From Mangrovibacterium marinum (lineage in GTDB: Bacteria > Bacteroidota > Bacteroidia > Bacteroidales > Prolixibacteraceae): a stretch of 64,000 nt of DNA. The translations under genes and the position numbers were made by a program. Below are positions 43,486 to 51,548 of this stretch, in pieces. The DNA is taken from assembly GCF_003046625.1 (NCBI RefSeq), contig NZ_QAAD01000002.1, positions 124,001 to 188,000 of the forward strand, in the 5' to 3' direction. Position 1 is the stretch's first letter, and each line of letters opens with the position of its first letter. The notes under the pieces were generated by a model, which worked only from the letters and a program-made list of their open reading frames with translations, made no database searches and was not told where the DNA came from.

Positions 43486-44799
43486 TTAGCTCAGGGGATA
43501 ATCCTGATGAAACTGCTGCAAGCGTTTTTCGAGATCGGCGAACTGCGAACGTGCCACATGCGACACACAAGCCCGAAGTCCTTCTTTTTCACTTCCGGTA
43601 TTTTTCAGCGTTATGGCACTAACGCCATAATACAACAAATTGTGCAGCAATTCGCCTCCGGTCATTCCGGGATAGCCGATTGTGAAGTAGAAACCGTCGG
43701 CTACAGCCTGATCGCCGTCCTTCTCATAAACAATCTGAAAGCCGTTTTTCACAAATAAATCTTTCATGATTTTGGCTTTCTCGCCGTATTCCTTCACTTC
43801 GTCAACAAAGTTAAACTGCCCATCGTTGGCTGCTTTAAACATGGCTGCCAAGGCATGTTGTGCCGAATGGCTGGTCCCCGAAGAGAGGGCATATAACACG
43901 CGCTGTGTAACCGTATTGCCAAAAGTATTGCTGTGGAAGCGCGATTTCAGGTTTTCGTAGTCGCGGTTATACAAGGCATCGGAAATGGCCATGATCCCAA
44001 TCCGTTGTCCGGCATAGGAGAATATTTTTGAGCTGGAAATAAACAGCACATAGTTATCGGTATAACGAGCTACAGTTGATTGATAAGGAGGCTCACCGGG
44101 CGTGTACAAATCGCGCCGGAAGTCCATGGCAAAGTAAGCCAGATCCTCCATCACAATGATGTCGTACTTGGTAGCCAGCTCACCGATTATCTTTAGTTCT
44201 TCTTCGGTAAAGCAGATCCAACTGGGGTTGTTGGGGTTTGAGTACACAATGGAGTTGATATGGCCCTTGCTGAGGATGCTTTCCAGCTTGGCCCGCAATG
44301 CTTCGCCCCGGTAGTTGAATACATCGAAGGTTTCGAAGGGGCAGCCCATCACCAACATTTGTTGTTTTTGCACCGGAAATCCCGGGTCGATAAACAACAC
44401 CGTGGTCTTTTGCGGATCGAGATGACAGGACACCATGAAGGCAGCATAAGTTCCCTGCATGGAGCCTACCGATGGAATACATCCTTGCGGCTTCACATCC
44501 ACATCCATGAACAGCTTCACAAAGCGCGAGGCTTCTTCCTTCAGCGGCTTAATACCATCAATCATCGGGTATTTTGAAGCCACACCGTCTTTCAGTGCTT
44601 CAATTTCTGCTTCAACGCCAACTTTTGCCGGCGGCAATCCGGGGATGCCCATCTCCATGCGGACAAACTTTTCCGGACTTTCTTCTTCAATTGCGTTGAC
44701 CAATGCTACGACTTCACGAATCGTTGCATTTCCAACTTCATCAATACGTAGGCGTGAAATGCACTGATCAACTAACTCACGACTTATAGGTGTGCTCAT
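43486..44799 (-). CDS. Class I/II pyridoxal-phosphate aminotransferase (437 aa)
   Basis: Fold-type I aminotransferase. The PLP lysine is Lys258 in ISSSKIFSYAGQRIG, with Arg266 nearby; Asp219 in VMEDLAYFAMD and Asn190/191 in VYSNPNNPSWICF are the usual ring and phosphate contacts. Length is slightly above the 390-400 of aspartate-type enzymes. It sits between flavodoxin and the Crp-like gene, downstream of prephenate dehydratase, so an aromatic aminotransferase (phenylpyruvate to phenylalanine) is a reasonable inference, and an alanine- or branched-chain enzyme cannot be excluded. Confidence 0.9.
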   Translation of the reverse strand: MSTPISRELVDQCISRLRIDEVGNATIREVVALVNAIEEESPEKFVRMEMGIPGLPPAKVGVEAEIEALKDGVASKYPMIDGIKPLKEEASRFVKLFMDVDVKPQGCIPSVGSMQGTYAAFMVSCHLDPQKTTVLFIDPGFPVQKQQMLVMGCPFETFDVFNYRGEALRAKLESILSKGHINSIVYSNPNNPSWICFTEEELKIIGELATKYDIIVMEDLAYFAMDFRRDLYTPGEPPYQSTVARYTDNYVLFISSSKIFSYAGQRIGIMAISDALYNRDYENLKSRFHSNTFGNTVTQRVLYALSSGTSHSAQHALAAMFKAANDGQFNFVDEVKEYGEKAKIMKDLFVKNGFQIVYEKDGDQAVADGFYFTIGYPGMTGGELLHNLLYYGVSAITLKNTGSEKEGLRACVSHVARSQFADLEKRLQQFHQDYPLS

Positions 44800-44942
44800 T
44801 TTACTGTAGATGTAGGAATCGCGTTAAACGCGTATTTTTCAAGATAAGAGAAGTCGACTTCTGTAAAGCCGATCGCATAAAAAAGGATGAAAGTCACAGA
44901 GCCCAATGCGAGCTCGGTGACCTTCCCCTGCTATTTTCGGAA

Positions 44943-45473
44943 TTAAAGGCCGAATGCTGATTTAACTTCTGCGGCCCAGGCAACAACGCGCTCATCGGTC
45001 ATTTCGGGCTCAAAGTCTTCATCAACCGGTAAACCAACAAATTGACCATCGATCACCGCTTCGGACTCTTCAAACTCGTAGGCTGAAGGGTCAACCGGGG
45101 CAACGACTTTCGCCTCGGGAGTTGTCTTTTTGATTTCCTTGTACAAACGCCCCATGGCATTTACAAAATGTCCCGGATAGGTTATATGATCGCCCAGGCC
45201 ATAAATAGCCAGGACTTTTTCGGTGTAGTCCACTTTGGAAACTTCGGGAAAGAACTTGGCCCAATCGGTATTGGAATATTCCGAATCCCAGGTTTCTTTT
45301 CCTACGGTAGAAATTCCAAAGATAACCTTATCATATTTTTCCAAATCGGCCGCTGAGGCATCATTTACCGACACCAAATCCACCAAATCGGTACCAATTG
45401 CTGTTTTAATTTTTTCAGCTACGCGATGAACCGACCCTTTCTCCGGCCCAAAAAACAATCCTATTTTGCTCAT
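44943..45473 (-). CDS. Flavodoxin (176 aa)
   Basis: FMN-binding low-potential electron carrier of the long-chain flavodoxin type. The phosphate loop reads FFGPEKGSVHRVAEKI in place of the commoner TGTGNT form, the 50s loop is GISTVGKETWDSEYSNTDW with an aromatic FMN contact, and the 90s loop is YGLGDHITYPGHFVNAMG. The C-terminal part carries the extra loop typical of long-chain members. It is encoded 11 bases after prephenate dehydratase, which is unusual, and upstream of a ferredoxin-linked oxidoreductase that could exchange electrons with it. It can stand in for ferredoxin under iron limitation (family knowledge). Confidence 0.93.
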   Translation of the reverse strand: MSKIGLFFGPEKGSVHRVAEKIKTAIGTDLVDLVSVNDASAADLEKYDKVIFGISTVGKETWDSEYSNTDWAKFFPEVSKVDYTEKVLAIYGLGDHITYPGHFVNAMGRLYKEIKKTTPEAKVVAPVDPSAYEFEESEAVIDGQFVGLPVDEDFEPEMTDERVVAWAAEVKSAFGL

Positions 45474-45484
45474 ATCAAATATTT

Positions 45485-46324
45485 TTACTGGTTCGTGATT
45501 TCGATTTCTGCTCGAACATATTCGCCTAAAATAGACAAACTCGACACATTTTTCAAGACCCGATGGATCGCTTTCTCATAATTTTGCTCCGATTTGTACT
45601 CGACATCCACATGAATGGTGTACTCGTTGGGCTTGCCAATAATTGGAATGGACTGGATGCGAAGCAGGTTAATTTCGTTTTCGGCAAAAATATTGAGAAC
45701 CCGTGCCAAGGCACCGTAATAATGTCCTACTTCGAAAGCCAACGAAGCTTTGTTGCTTCCGCCGTTTTGTTTGGGGTGTTTACTGAGGACCCAAAAACGA
45801 GTATAGTTTTTCTTATTGGTTTCGATACCGCTGTCCAGCACGTTCAACCCATAAATCTCGGCTGTCCGCAGGTTCCCGATTGCTGCGGCATCGGTTAATT
45901 GATCGACCGACAGTATTTTTCCGGACATGGCAGTGTCCTGATTTTCGATAATCCGGGCATTGGGGAAATACTTCTCAATATACTCGGCACACTGACGGAT
46001 GGCTACCGGATGCGAATAGATGGTTTGAACATCGTCTTTTTGCGCTCCGGGCAACATCATCAGGTTCATCTGAATATGCACATACGTTTCGCCAATGACA
46101 TGCAAATGGTAGTCGCGGATGAGTGAATAGTTCTGGAGGATACTTCCGGCGATGGAGTTTTCAATAGCCATTACGGCAATATCCACCTGATCGGAATCAA
46201 CCAATTCACAAACACTTTGAAAGGAACGACACTCCACGATTTCAATTTCTTCGTCGCCGAAATATTTGCGTGCAGCATCTTCATGAAAGGAACCCGCAAT
46301 TCCTTGTATCGCTATTTTCTTCAT
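45485..46324 (-). CDS. pheA: Prephenate dehydratase with ACT domain (279 aa)
   Basis: Cytoplasmic enzyme of phenylalanine synthesis, prephenate to phenylpyruvate. The N-terminal periplasmic-binding-like catalytic part starts IAIQGIAGSFHEDAARKYFG, contains AVMAIENSIAGSI and the catalytic TRF motif in NKKNYTRFWVLS. The ACT regulatory domain fills about 195-279 with the line RIQSIPIIGKPNEYTIHVDVEY, expected to bind Phe for feedback. There is no chorismate mutase domain, so it is monofunctional. It heads the minus-strand set pheA-flavodoxin-aminotransferase-crp. Confidence 0.95.
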   Translation of the reverse strand: MKKIAIQGIAGSFHEDAARKYFGDEEIEIVECRSFQSVCELVDSDQVDIAVMAIENSIAGSILQNYSLIRDYHLHVIGETYVHIQMNLMMLPGAQKDDVQTIYSHPVAIRQCAEYIEKYFPNARIIENQDTAMSGKILSVDQLTDAAAIGNLRTAEIYGLNVLDSGIETNKKNYTRFWVLSKHPKQNGGSNKASLAFEVGHYYGALARVLNIFAENEINLLRIQSIPIIGKPNEYTIHVDVEYKSEQNYEKAIHRVLKNVSSLSILGEYVRAEIEITNQ

Positions 46325-46385
46325 AATAACAGAGTCAATTCAATGGAAATCCGCTCTCGGGATTTTTTATCCGGCACAAGTTACA

Positions 46386-46411
46386 TAAAAAAGCTGCTCG
46401 AAAGGCAGCTT
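46386..46411 (-). terminator. Terminator of the porin gene
   Basis: On the minus strand AAGCTGC (46405-46411 side) pairs with GCAGCTT (46391-46397 side) around a 7-nt loop, followed by TTTTTATG. It lies about 80 bases after the porin stop. Confidence 0.75.
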
Positions 46412-46419
46412 CCCAAACG

Positions 46420-46474
46420 ACCGACGGGGAAAATTAACAAAAAGGCTGGCTTTCGGTTAACTTTCCCCGTCGGT
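46420..46474. repeat. 19-bp inverted repeat beside the porin terminator
   Basis: ACCGACGGGGAAAATTAAC (46420-46438) and GTTAACTTTCCCCGTCGGT (46456-46474) pair at 18 of 19 positions around a 17-nt loop. It lies between the porin stop and the porin terminator, so it may form a second, larger 3'-end hairpin on that message. Confidence 0.75.
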
Positions 46475-46492
46475 ATCAAAAGCGGATTCAGG

Positions 46493-47761
46493 CTAGAAGG
46501 CGTAAACCATCGATAAGCTGACACGCTGATTGGTTGCCCGATGTGTATCACTGTAGGTTCCATCGGCAAAGTCCAGTCCGTCCACGCCATAATCGGCGGT
46601 GGTGATCTCACATTCTGCCACAAAGCGCAGTTTATCCACATTCAGCGCAACATGAACCGACGCGCGTGCTGCTTCCTGAATTGCTGGCAACAACCCAGCC
46701 GTAATTGCTGCACCATTGTTGTCATAAACGGCATCCGAAGTACCCAAATTTTTCAGATAAGCGGCAAACATACCCACCTGCCATTTTTTACCGTAAACAA
46801 CATTCAGCAAGCTGGAGCTGGTGTTAAAGTTGGTGTAAGTTTCGGCTCCGGTTGACTCGTTCTTTGTGGCCACGGCATAACCTCCCAGGATACACAGATG
46901 TGTCATATTCTGCCCATAGAAGGTTTTGGCGGTAACCGACAACTTTTCGTGCTGGTACTTCACATAGCCCATCACAGCATGGCTGTTTAAATACGCATCG
47001 GCTTTATAGGTTCCCAAGCTACCCTCAGTAAGCATGCGGGGTTTAATCCGCTTCCACTCAGCCCCAGCGCCCAAGGTCAATCCGTTGGCTTTGTATTCGG
47101 CGGTGAGCGTCAGTTCGGGCAAAACGCCATTTCGCTTGGCCTGATTTGCAGTTGAATAAGAACCGGAATCGAGCGACTTGGAAGCATACTGATTCTCGTA
47201 AATGGCCGCTGCTCCCACGGTCAGCTTTCCGAGCTTATAGTCGTAGCGTACTAAGGGCGAACGGTTAAAAGCCTGAAATGGGGCACCTGTATTAAAGGCA
47301 CCCACAGCCGGGAAAACACCTCCGCCAAAGAAAGGATGCCAGGTTTGTCCAACGGTTAGTTTCGATTGGTCCCAACTAAAGGCAACATAAGCATGGCGAA
47401 TACGAAACAAAGTCGGTTCGGTTTTAGTAATGCCTCCAAAATCGAATTCCAGCACAGCAGCTGTTTGGGCGCCCAGTAGTTCCGGGCCCTGAATTTTCGC
47501 CCCTAAACGCGATGCCAGGGCGGTCAGGTTGGCACTGGTCTGTTCATTTAAATCTTCGCCATTGGCATCTTGCCCGGTATACCAGGGCACCAGGTAAAAA
47601 TTTTCGTGGGCAACATCGTTCCCCTTATAGGTATCAACATAGTAATCGGTACGGACAAAGCCATATAACTTCAAATTGAAATCATTCAATCCGACTTGTT
47701 GCGCCGATGCCGAACACAACAAAAATGAGGCGGACAAAGCCCCTGCAATTCGTTTAAACAT
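46493..47761 (-). CDS. DcaP-like outer-membrane porin (422 aa)
   Basis: Predicted outer-membrane beta-barrel with a signal peptide (MFKRIAGALSASFLLCSASA) and alternating strand pattern throughout, ending in the aromatic residue Phe (RVSLSMVYAF), typical of barrels recognised by the BAM machine. Lines such as LKLYGFVRTDYYVDTYKG, IQGPELLGAQTAAVLEFDF and SWDQSKLTVGQTWHPFF resemble the DcaP-like trimeric porin family. It should allow diffusion of small anionic solutes, though the substrate is unknown. It is monocistronic, with its own promoter match and terminator. Confidence 0.83.
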   Translation of the reverse strand: MFKRIAGALSASFLLCSASAQQVGLNDFNLKLYGFVRTDYYVDTYKGNDVAHENFYLVPWYTGQDANGEDLNEQTSANLTALASRLGAKIQGPELLGAQTAAVLEFDFGGITKTEPTLFRIRHAYVAFSWDQSKLTVGQTWHPFFGGGVFPAVGAFNTGAPFQAFNRSPLVRYDYKLGKLTVGAAAIYENQYASKSLDSGSYSTANQAKRNGVLPELTLTAEYKANGLTLGAGAEWKRIKPRMLTEGSLGTYKADAYLNSHAVMGYVKYQHEKLSVTAKTFYGQNMTHLCILGGYAVATKNESTGAETYTNFNTSSSLLNVVYGKKWQVGMFAAYLKNLGTSDAVYDNNGAAITAGLLPAIQEAARASVHVALNVDKLRFVAECEITTADYGVDGLDFADGTYSDTHRATNQRVSLSMVYAF

Positions 47762-47807
47762 GCGATTATTTCAGTTATTTGTTTTGGTTACTCTTTTTTT
47801 GAGCCCG

Positions 47808-47815
47808 CAAAAGTA
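47808..47815 (-). promoter_or_regulatory. Predicted -7 element of the porin gene
   Basis: TACTTTTG on the minus strand, an exact match to TAnnTTTG, lies 47 bases upstream of the porin ATG. No good TTTG partner is found at 19-21 bases, only TTTC at 17. Confidence 0.42.
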
Positions 47816-47903
47816 GCCAGTTCAGCAATACTGAAAAATCGGAAAGCCCTTAATTGATACGATTTTACATTTTTTTCAAGAAAAGCATCTTTTTATTACC
47901 ATT

Positions 47904-47952
47904 AACCAGCATCCAGCAACCAGCATCCAGCAACCAGGAACCAGCATCCGGC
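47904..47952. repeat. 14-bp tandem repeat abutting the tamL stop
   Basis: AACCAGCATCCAGC at 47904 and 47918, a truncated AACCAGG at 47932, and AACCAGCATCCGGC at 47939. The array ends one base short of the stop codon of the downstream-reading minus-strand gene, in its 3' untranslated region. Confidence 0.8.
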
Positions 47953-47953
47953 A

Positions 47954-50302
47954 TCAAAACGGATATCCAATGGCTACGTTGAAATTAAAATGTTCGTTTC
48001 GGATGGGGTAATGTCCCCAAATAAATCGTTTGCCGGCCGGTAGCGAGGGGTCGCGCATTTTTAGCCCCAGGTCGAAACGGAAAATAAAATAACTGAAATC
48101 GAAACGTAAGCCGGTGCCGGTACCGATCGCAATCTGCTTGTAAAACTGGTCCGGCTTAAACTGCGCTCCTTCGCGGTTATCCTTCGAGTTAATCGCCCAG
48201 ATATTACCGGCATCCAGGAAGAAGGCCCCCTCAACAAAGCTCAGCAAGCGAAACCGATATTCCACATTCGCTTCCAGTTTAATATCGGCCGACTGGTTTG
48301 GATACTCGTCTTCGGAGGCTTTATAGGTACCGGGGCCCAGGGTGCGCACCTGCCAGGCACGAATGCCGTTGGCGCCCCCGCCAAAATATTTCTTTTCGAA
48401 GGGCAACACATCAAAGTTTCCGTAAGGCAGAGCGACGCCCAGAAAAGCGCGCGATACCAAACTGTTAAACTTGTCGAAACGATAGCCGTAGCGAAACTCG
48501 AAGTCCGTTTTCAGGTATTGTGCAAAACGGGTGTTAAACACTTTATAGTAACTAAGCTGATCACCGGTATCGGCATCTACCGTTTCAAACTTCGAGCGAC
48601 CGGTTAATTTGACGAGTGCCGACAACAAGTTACCGGCCGACTCAATCGACCATTTGAAATAATGGTAAGTATTGTCCTTTTCAGTGTTCTTCGTATTATC
48701 AACCAAGGTATAATTGGTGGCCATGATCAAGTGATCGGTAAAACTGCTTTTGATGTACAAATCCTTTATTGAGCTGATAAAATCTTCGTTGAAGGCCGAC
48801 AAACGCACATAGTTCCAATCCAGAATATTCAAATAATTGGTACGGAACGACTGACTCTTCCACTGGTATCCCAAACGCAAATTGGTGATGGTGCGGGTAT
48901 AGTCGGGGCGGCGCTGATAATTATAGCCCGTTGAGAAAACCGTTTGCGGCACCTGGTAACTGAAAATACGGTCGGCGCTGAAAGGAGCCCAGAATTTCGG
49001 CAGGGTAACCGAAGCTTCCATGCCATATTCGCGGGTGTTAAAGCTCAGGGCGTTATTCGAGATCATGGCTTCCTGCCGCTCCCAGGCACTCTTAAGGGTT
49101 ACATTCAAAATCTCGGCTCCGTGAAAAAGGTTCAGATGCTGATAATTCAGGTTGCCCGCCACCCCCAGGTTCCCCGACGAATTGGTGCCTTCCACCTCAA
49201 CCGAGAAACCTTGCCGCGGCGCAGGCGACAGCTGAATATTGCAATCCAGCACCCCTATTGAATCATTTCCCAGGCCAGCTACCGGCTCAAAATTCAGGTT
49301 AACCAGCTTAAACTGTTGTATTTGGTTCAACGAGCGAAAAGTCTTCTCAGCATTGCGAAGCGAATAATAGGTGCTGTCCTTCATTCGGTTCAAATTTTCG
49401 AGCAACGTGGGCTTGTAGCGCAACTGATCCTTGTAAATAAAAGTGTAGGGCGGCTCAAATATCGTGTCGTAAGCCAACTGTTCGGAGTCGTCCAAAAACT
49501 GAGGCGGCACAAAATCGGTATTAAAGCGAAAGTTGCGGAGCACAAATTTCCGATGATGTTTAAGACTATCGGTTTGCTGTTGAAAATCCGCATCAGCAAC
49601 CTCAATCTCTAAGTCCACTTGTTTATTACTTAAGGCCGTATCGGCCACAAACTGGATATGGTCGCTTGTAAAATTAAAATAGCCGTGATTTTTCAGGATG
49701 GTTGCCAGGCGCCGCCGTTCCTTGTTTAGCTGATCAACATCGAAGATATCTCCGTTTTTCACAACTTGCCCGGCGCTGTCGGCATAAATTAAGGGGGCTA
49801 TTCGCGGATCGTCAATTCGGTAGGTATAGCGCTTAACCCGGTAGGGTATTCCCGCCTCGACCCGGATTTTAAGATCAACTTTTCGTCGCTTTTCGTGCAC
49901 AATCACCGTGTCCTCAATCACGGCATCGTAATATCCCTTGTTACGCAGATAAACCTTGAGGTACTCAACAGAACGCTGCGCCTGAAACTCCTGATAAACC
50001 ACCGGAGCTTCACCTATTCGCTTAAACCAATCATTGCTCTTCTTGCGCGACGAAAGATTATACATGGCCAGGTGAAACTTGAAAAAGCCCAGAATGGACA
50101 GGTTTTCCTTCTGACGAACCTGCTTTTTCAACTCCTCTTTATTGATTTGCTTATTGTCGACTTTCACATCAACATCATTCAACAAATAGCTTCCCTCTGG
50201 CACAAACTTCGTAGCCGAACAAGCTACCAACAAAGCTGCAAGAACCGCAACCAACATCCGTCTGACCAATAACAGCGTTCTACCCTGCATAAAGCGAATC
50301 AT
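47954..50302 (-). CDS. tamL: TamL-type Omp85 lipoprotein (782 aa)
   Basis: Outer-membrane Omp85 protein of the Bacteroidota TamL group: a TamA-like barrel with POTRA domains made as a lipoprotein. The lipobox is LLVAC (Cys28), followed by SATKFVPEGSYLLNDVDVKV, a highly conserved TamL beginning. POTRA repeats cover about 35-330 (RSVEYLKVYLRNKGYYDAVI, ERRRLATILKNHGYFNFT), and the barrel carries FGGGANGIRAWQVRTLGPG, the local form of the GGxxSIRG motif, ending in FNVAIGYPF. TamL is usually encoded beside TamB; here tamB lies at 25.6 kb with a different TamA-like gene, so the genome has two Omp85 proteins of this class besides any BamA. Confidence 0.9.
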   Translation of the reverse strand: MIRFMQGRTLLLVRRMLVAVLAALLVACSATKFVPEGSYLLNDVDVKVDNKQINKEELKKQVRQKENLSILGFFKFHLAMYNLSSRKKSNDWFKRIGEAPVVYQEFQAQRSVEYLKVYLRNKGYYDAVIEDTVIVHEKRRKVDLKIRVEAGIPYRVKRYTYRIDDPRIAPLIYADSAGQVVKNGDIFDVDQLNKERRRLATILKNHGYFNFTSDHIQFVADTALSNKQVDLEIEVADADFQQQTDSLKHHRKFVLRNFRFNTDFVPPQFLDDSEQLAYDTIFEPPYTFIYKDQLRYKPTLLENLNRMKDSTYYSLRNAEKTFRSLNQIQQFKLVNLNFEPVAGLGNDSIGVLDCNIQLSPAPRQGFSVEVEGTNSSGNLGVAGNLNYQHLNLFHGAEILNVTLKSAWERQEAMISNNALSFNTREYGMEASVTLPKFWAPFSADRIFSYQVPQTVFSTGYNYQRRPDYTRTITNLRLGYQWKSQSFRTNYLNILDWNYVRLSAFNEDFISSIKDLYIKSSFTDHLIMATNYTLVDNTKNTEKDNTYHYFKWSIESAGNLLSALVKLTGRSKFETVDADTGDQLSYYKVFNTRFAQYLKTDFEFRYGYRFDKFNSLVSRAFLGVALPYGNFDVLPFEKKYFGGGANGIRAWQVRTLGPGTYKASEDEYPNQSADIKLEANVEYRFRLLSFVEGAFFLDAGNIWAINSKDNREGAQFKPDQFYKQIAIGTGTGLRFDFSYFIFRFDLGLKMRDPSLPAGKRFIWGHYPIRNEHFNFNVAIGYPF

Positions 50303-50592
50303 GTTTTCTGTTTCTCATTCATAAAGTGTCTGCACAACTCCTTACCGATGCCAAAATTCGTTCCTCAACCGCGGTTAAGCTTTTCATGAAGCATGAAGCC
50401 ACAAGCGGAATTTGCGGAGTATCATTTGAGGCACCCAACAGCACAATTCTTCAAAGATGTGAAGTTTTTTGCAAACAGTGCTTTCTCCGCGAAATATTTG
50501 CCGGATTCAGCTCAATACAAAAATAATTACTCTGAAAGGCTAACAAATCTTTCGGGCTTTATATTTTTACCATTCCATTGCAAAATCCAGCC

Positions 50593-51360
50593 ATGCTAAG
50601 TAAAAACAAGTTGAAATACATCCAATCGCTGGCCCGCAAAAAGAACCGGGAGGCGGAAAAAGTTTTTTTGGTTGAAGGCGACAAAATGGTTGCTGAAGCC
50701 TTACAATCGGGCTTACAGGTGAAACTACTTTGTGCTACAAGCCGTTTTTCAGCTGGTCACCCCGGGCTTTCGGCATCGGCAATGGAGACCATTGAAGTAA
50801 CCGATGATGAACTGCGCAAACTTAGCCTGCTGCAATCGCCACAAAATGCGCTGGCCGTTGTAGCCATGCCTGTGGTTCCTTTTTCGCAAAAGGAGCTGGA
50901 AAATAAATTGAGCCTGGCGCTGGATTTCATTCAGGATCCCGGCAATATGGGCACCATCATCCGGCTGGCCGACTGGTTTGGCATTGAACACCTACTATGC
51001 AGCACAACCACCGTCGACTGCTATAACCCCAAGGTAATACAGGCCAGTATGGGCGCTATCTTCCGGGTTAAAATTCACTACGTAGATTTACCACAAACCC
51101 TGGCCGAGCTGCAACAACAAGGCCTGCCAACTTACGGCGCATTTTTGGAAGGTGAAAACATTTACAACAAAGCACTCGCGCCCCAAGGTATTTTGGTGAT
51201 GGGCAACGAAGGCAACGGCATCAGCAAAGATGTAGAGCGGGTAATTAGCGATAAAATTCATATTCCTTCCTTTGCTACAAACGGCTCCGGCAGCGAATCG
51301 CTGAATGTTTCCATGGCAACAGGAATTTGTTTATCGGAGTTTCGGAGAAGAAAGTCGTGA
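50593..51360 (+). CDS. SpoU/TrmH-family RNA 2'-O-methyltransferase (255 aa)
   Basis: SPOUT-fold enzyme methylating ribose 2'-OH in tRNA or rRNA with S-adenosylmethionine. An N-terminal substrate-binding domain (about 1-95: SLARKKNREAEKVFLVEG) precedes the knotted domain with motif 1 LDFIQDPGNMGTIIRLADWF, motif 2 VMGNEGNGIS and motif 3 IPSFATNGSGSESLNVSMAT. I prefer the ATG at 50593; the frame also opens at a TTG 15 bases earlier. It is a single gene on the plus strand between minus-strand neighbours. The target nucleotide cannot be told; rRNA enzymes of the RlmB group share these motifs. Confidence 0.92.
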   Translation: MLSKNKLKYIQSLARKKNREAEKVFLVEGDKMVAEALQSGLQVKLLCATSRFSAGHPGLSASAMETIEVTDDELRKLSLLQSPQNALAVVAMPVVPFSQKELENKLSLALDFIQDPGNMGTIIRLADWFGIEHLLCSTTTVDCYNPKVIQASMGAIFRVKIHYVDLPQTLAELQQQGLPTYGAFLEGENIYNKALAPQGILVMGNEGNGISKDVERVISDKIHIPSFATNGSGSESLNVSMATGICLSEFRRRKS

Positions 51361-51503
51361 GTTCATTAGACACGAAATAGGGATAACGATCACTCTCGTC
51401 AGGCTACCCCCAAAAGCGTGAAGTTTTCGCCCATAAACCAAGGATACGATTCCTCGTTCTTCCAATCGTAAATGGTAAATTGCTAAACCGTAAATCCTTT
51501 TCC

Positions 51504-51538
51504 CTTTTAACTTTTGACTTTTAACTTTTGACTTTTCT
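51504..51538. repeat. 14-bp (2 x 7) tandem repeat after the FAD dehydrogenase gene
   Basis: CTTTTAACTTTTGA occurs at 51504 and 51518, then degenerates to CTTTTCTCTTTC. The unit is itself two 7-mers, CTTTTRA. It lies 10 bases beyond the stop of the minus-strand gene at 51549. Confidence 0.75.
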
Positions 51539-51548
51539 CTTTCAATCG

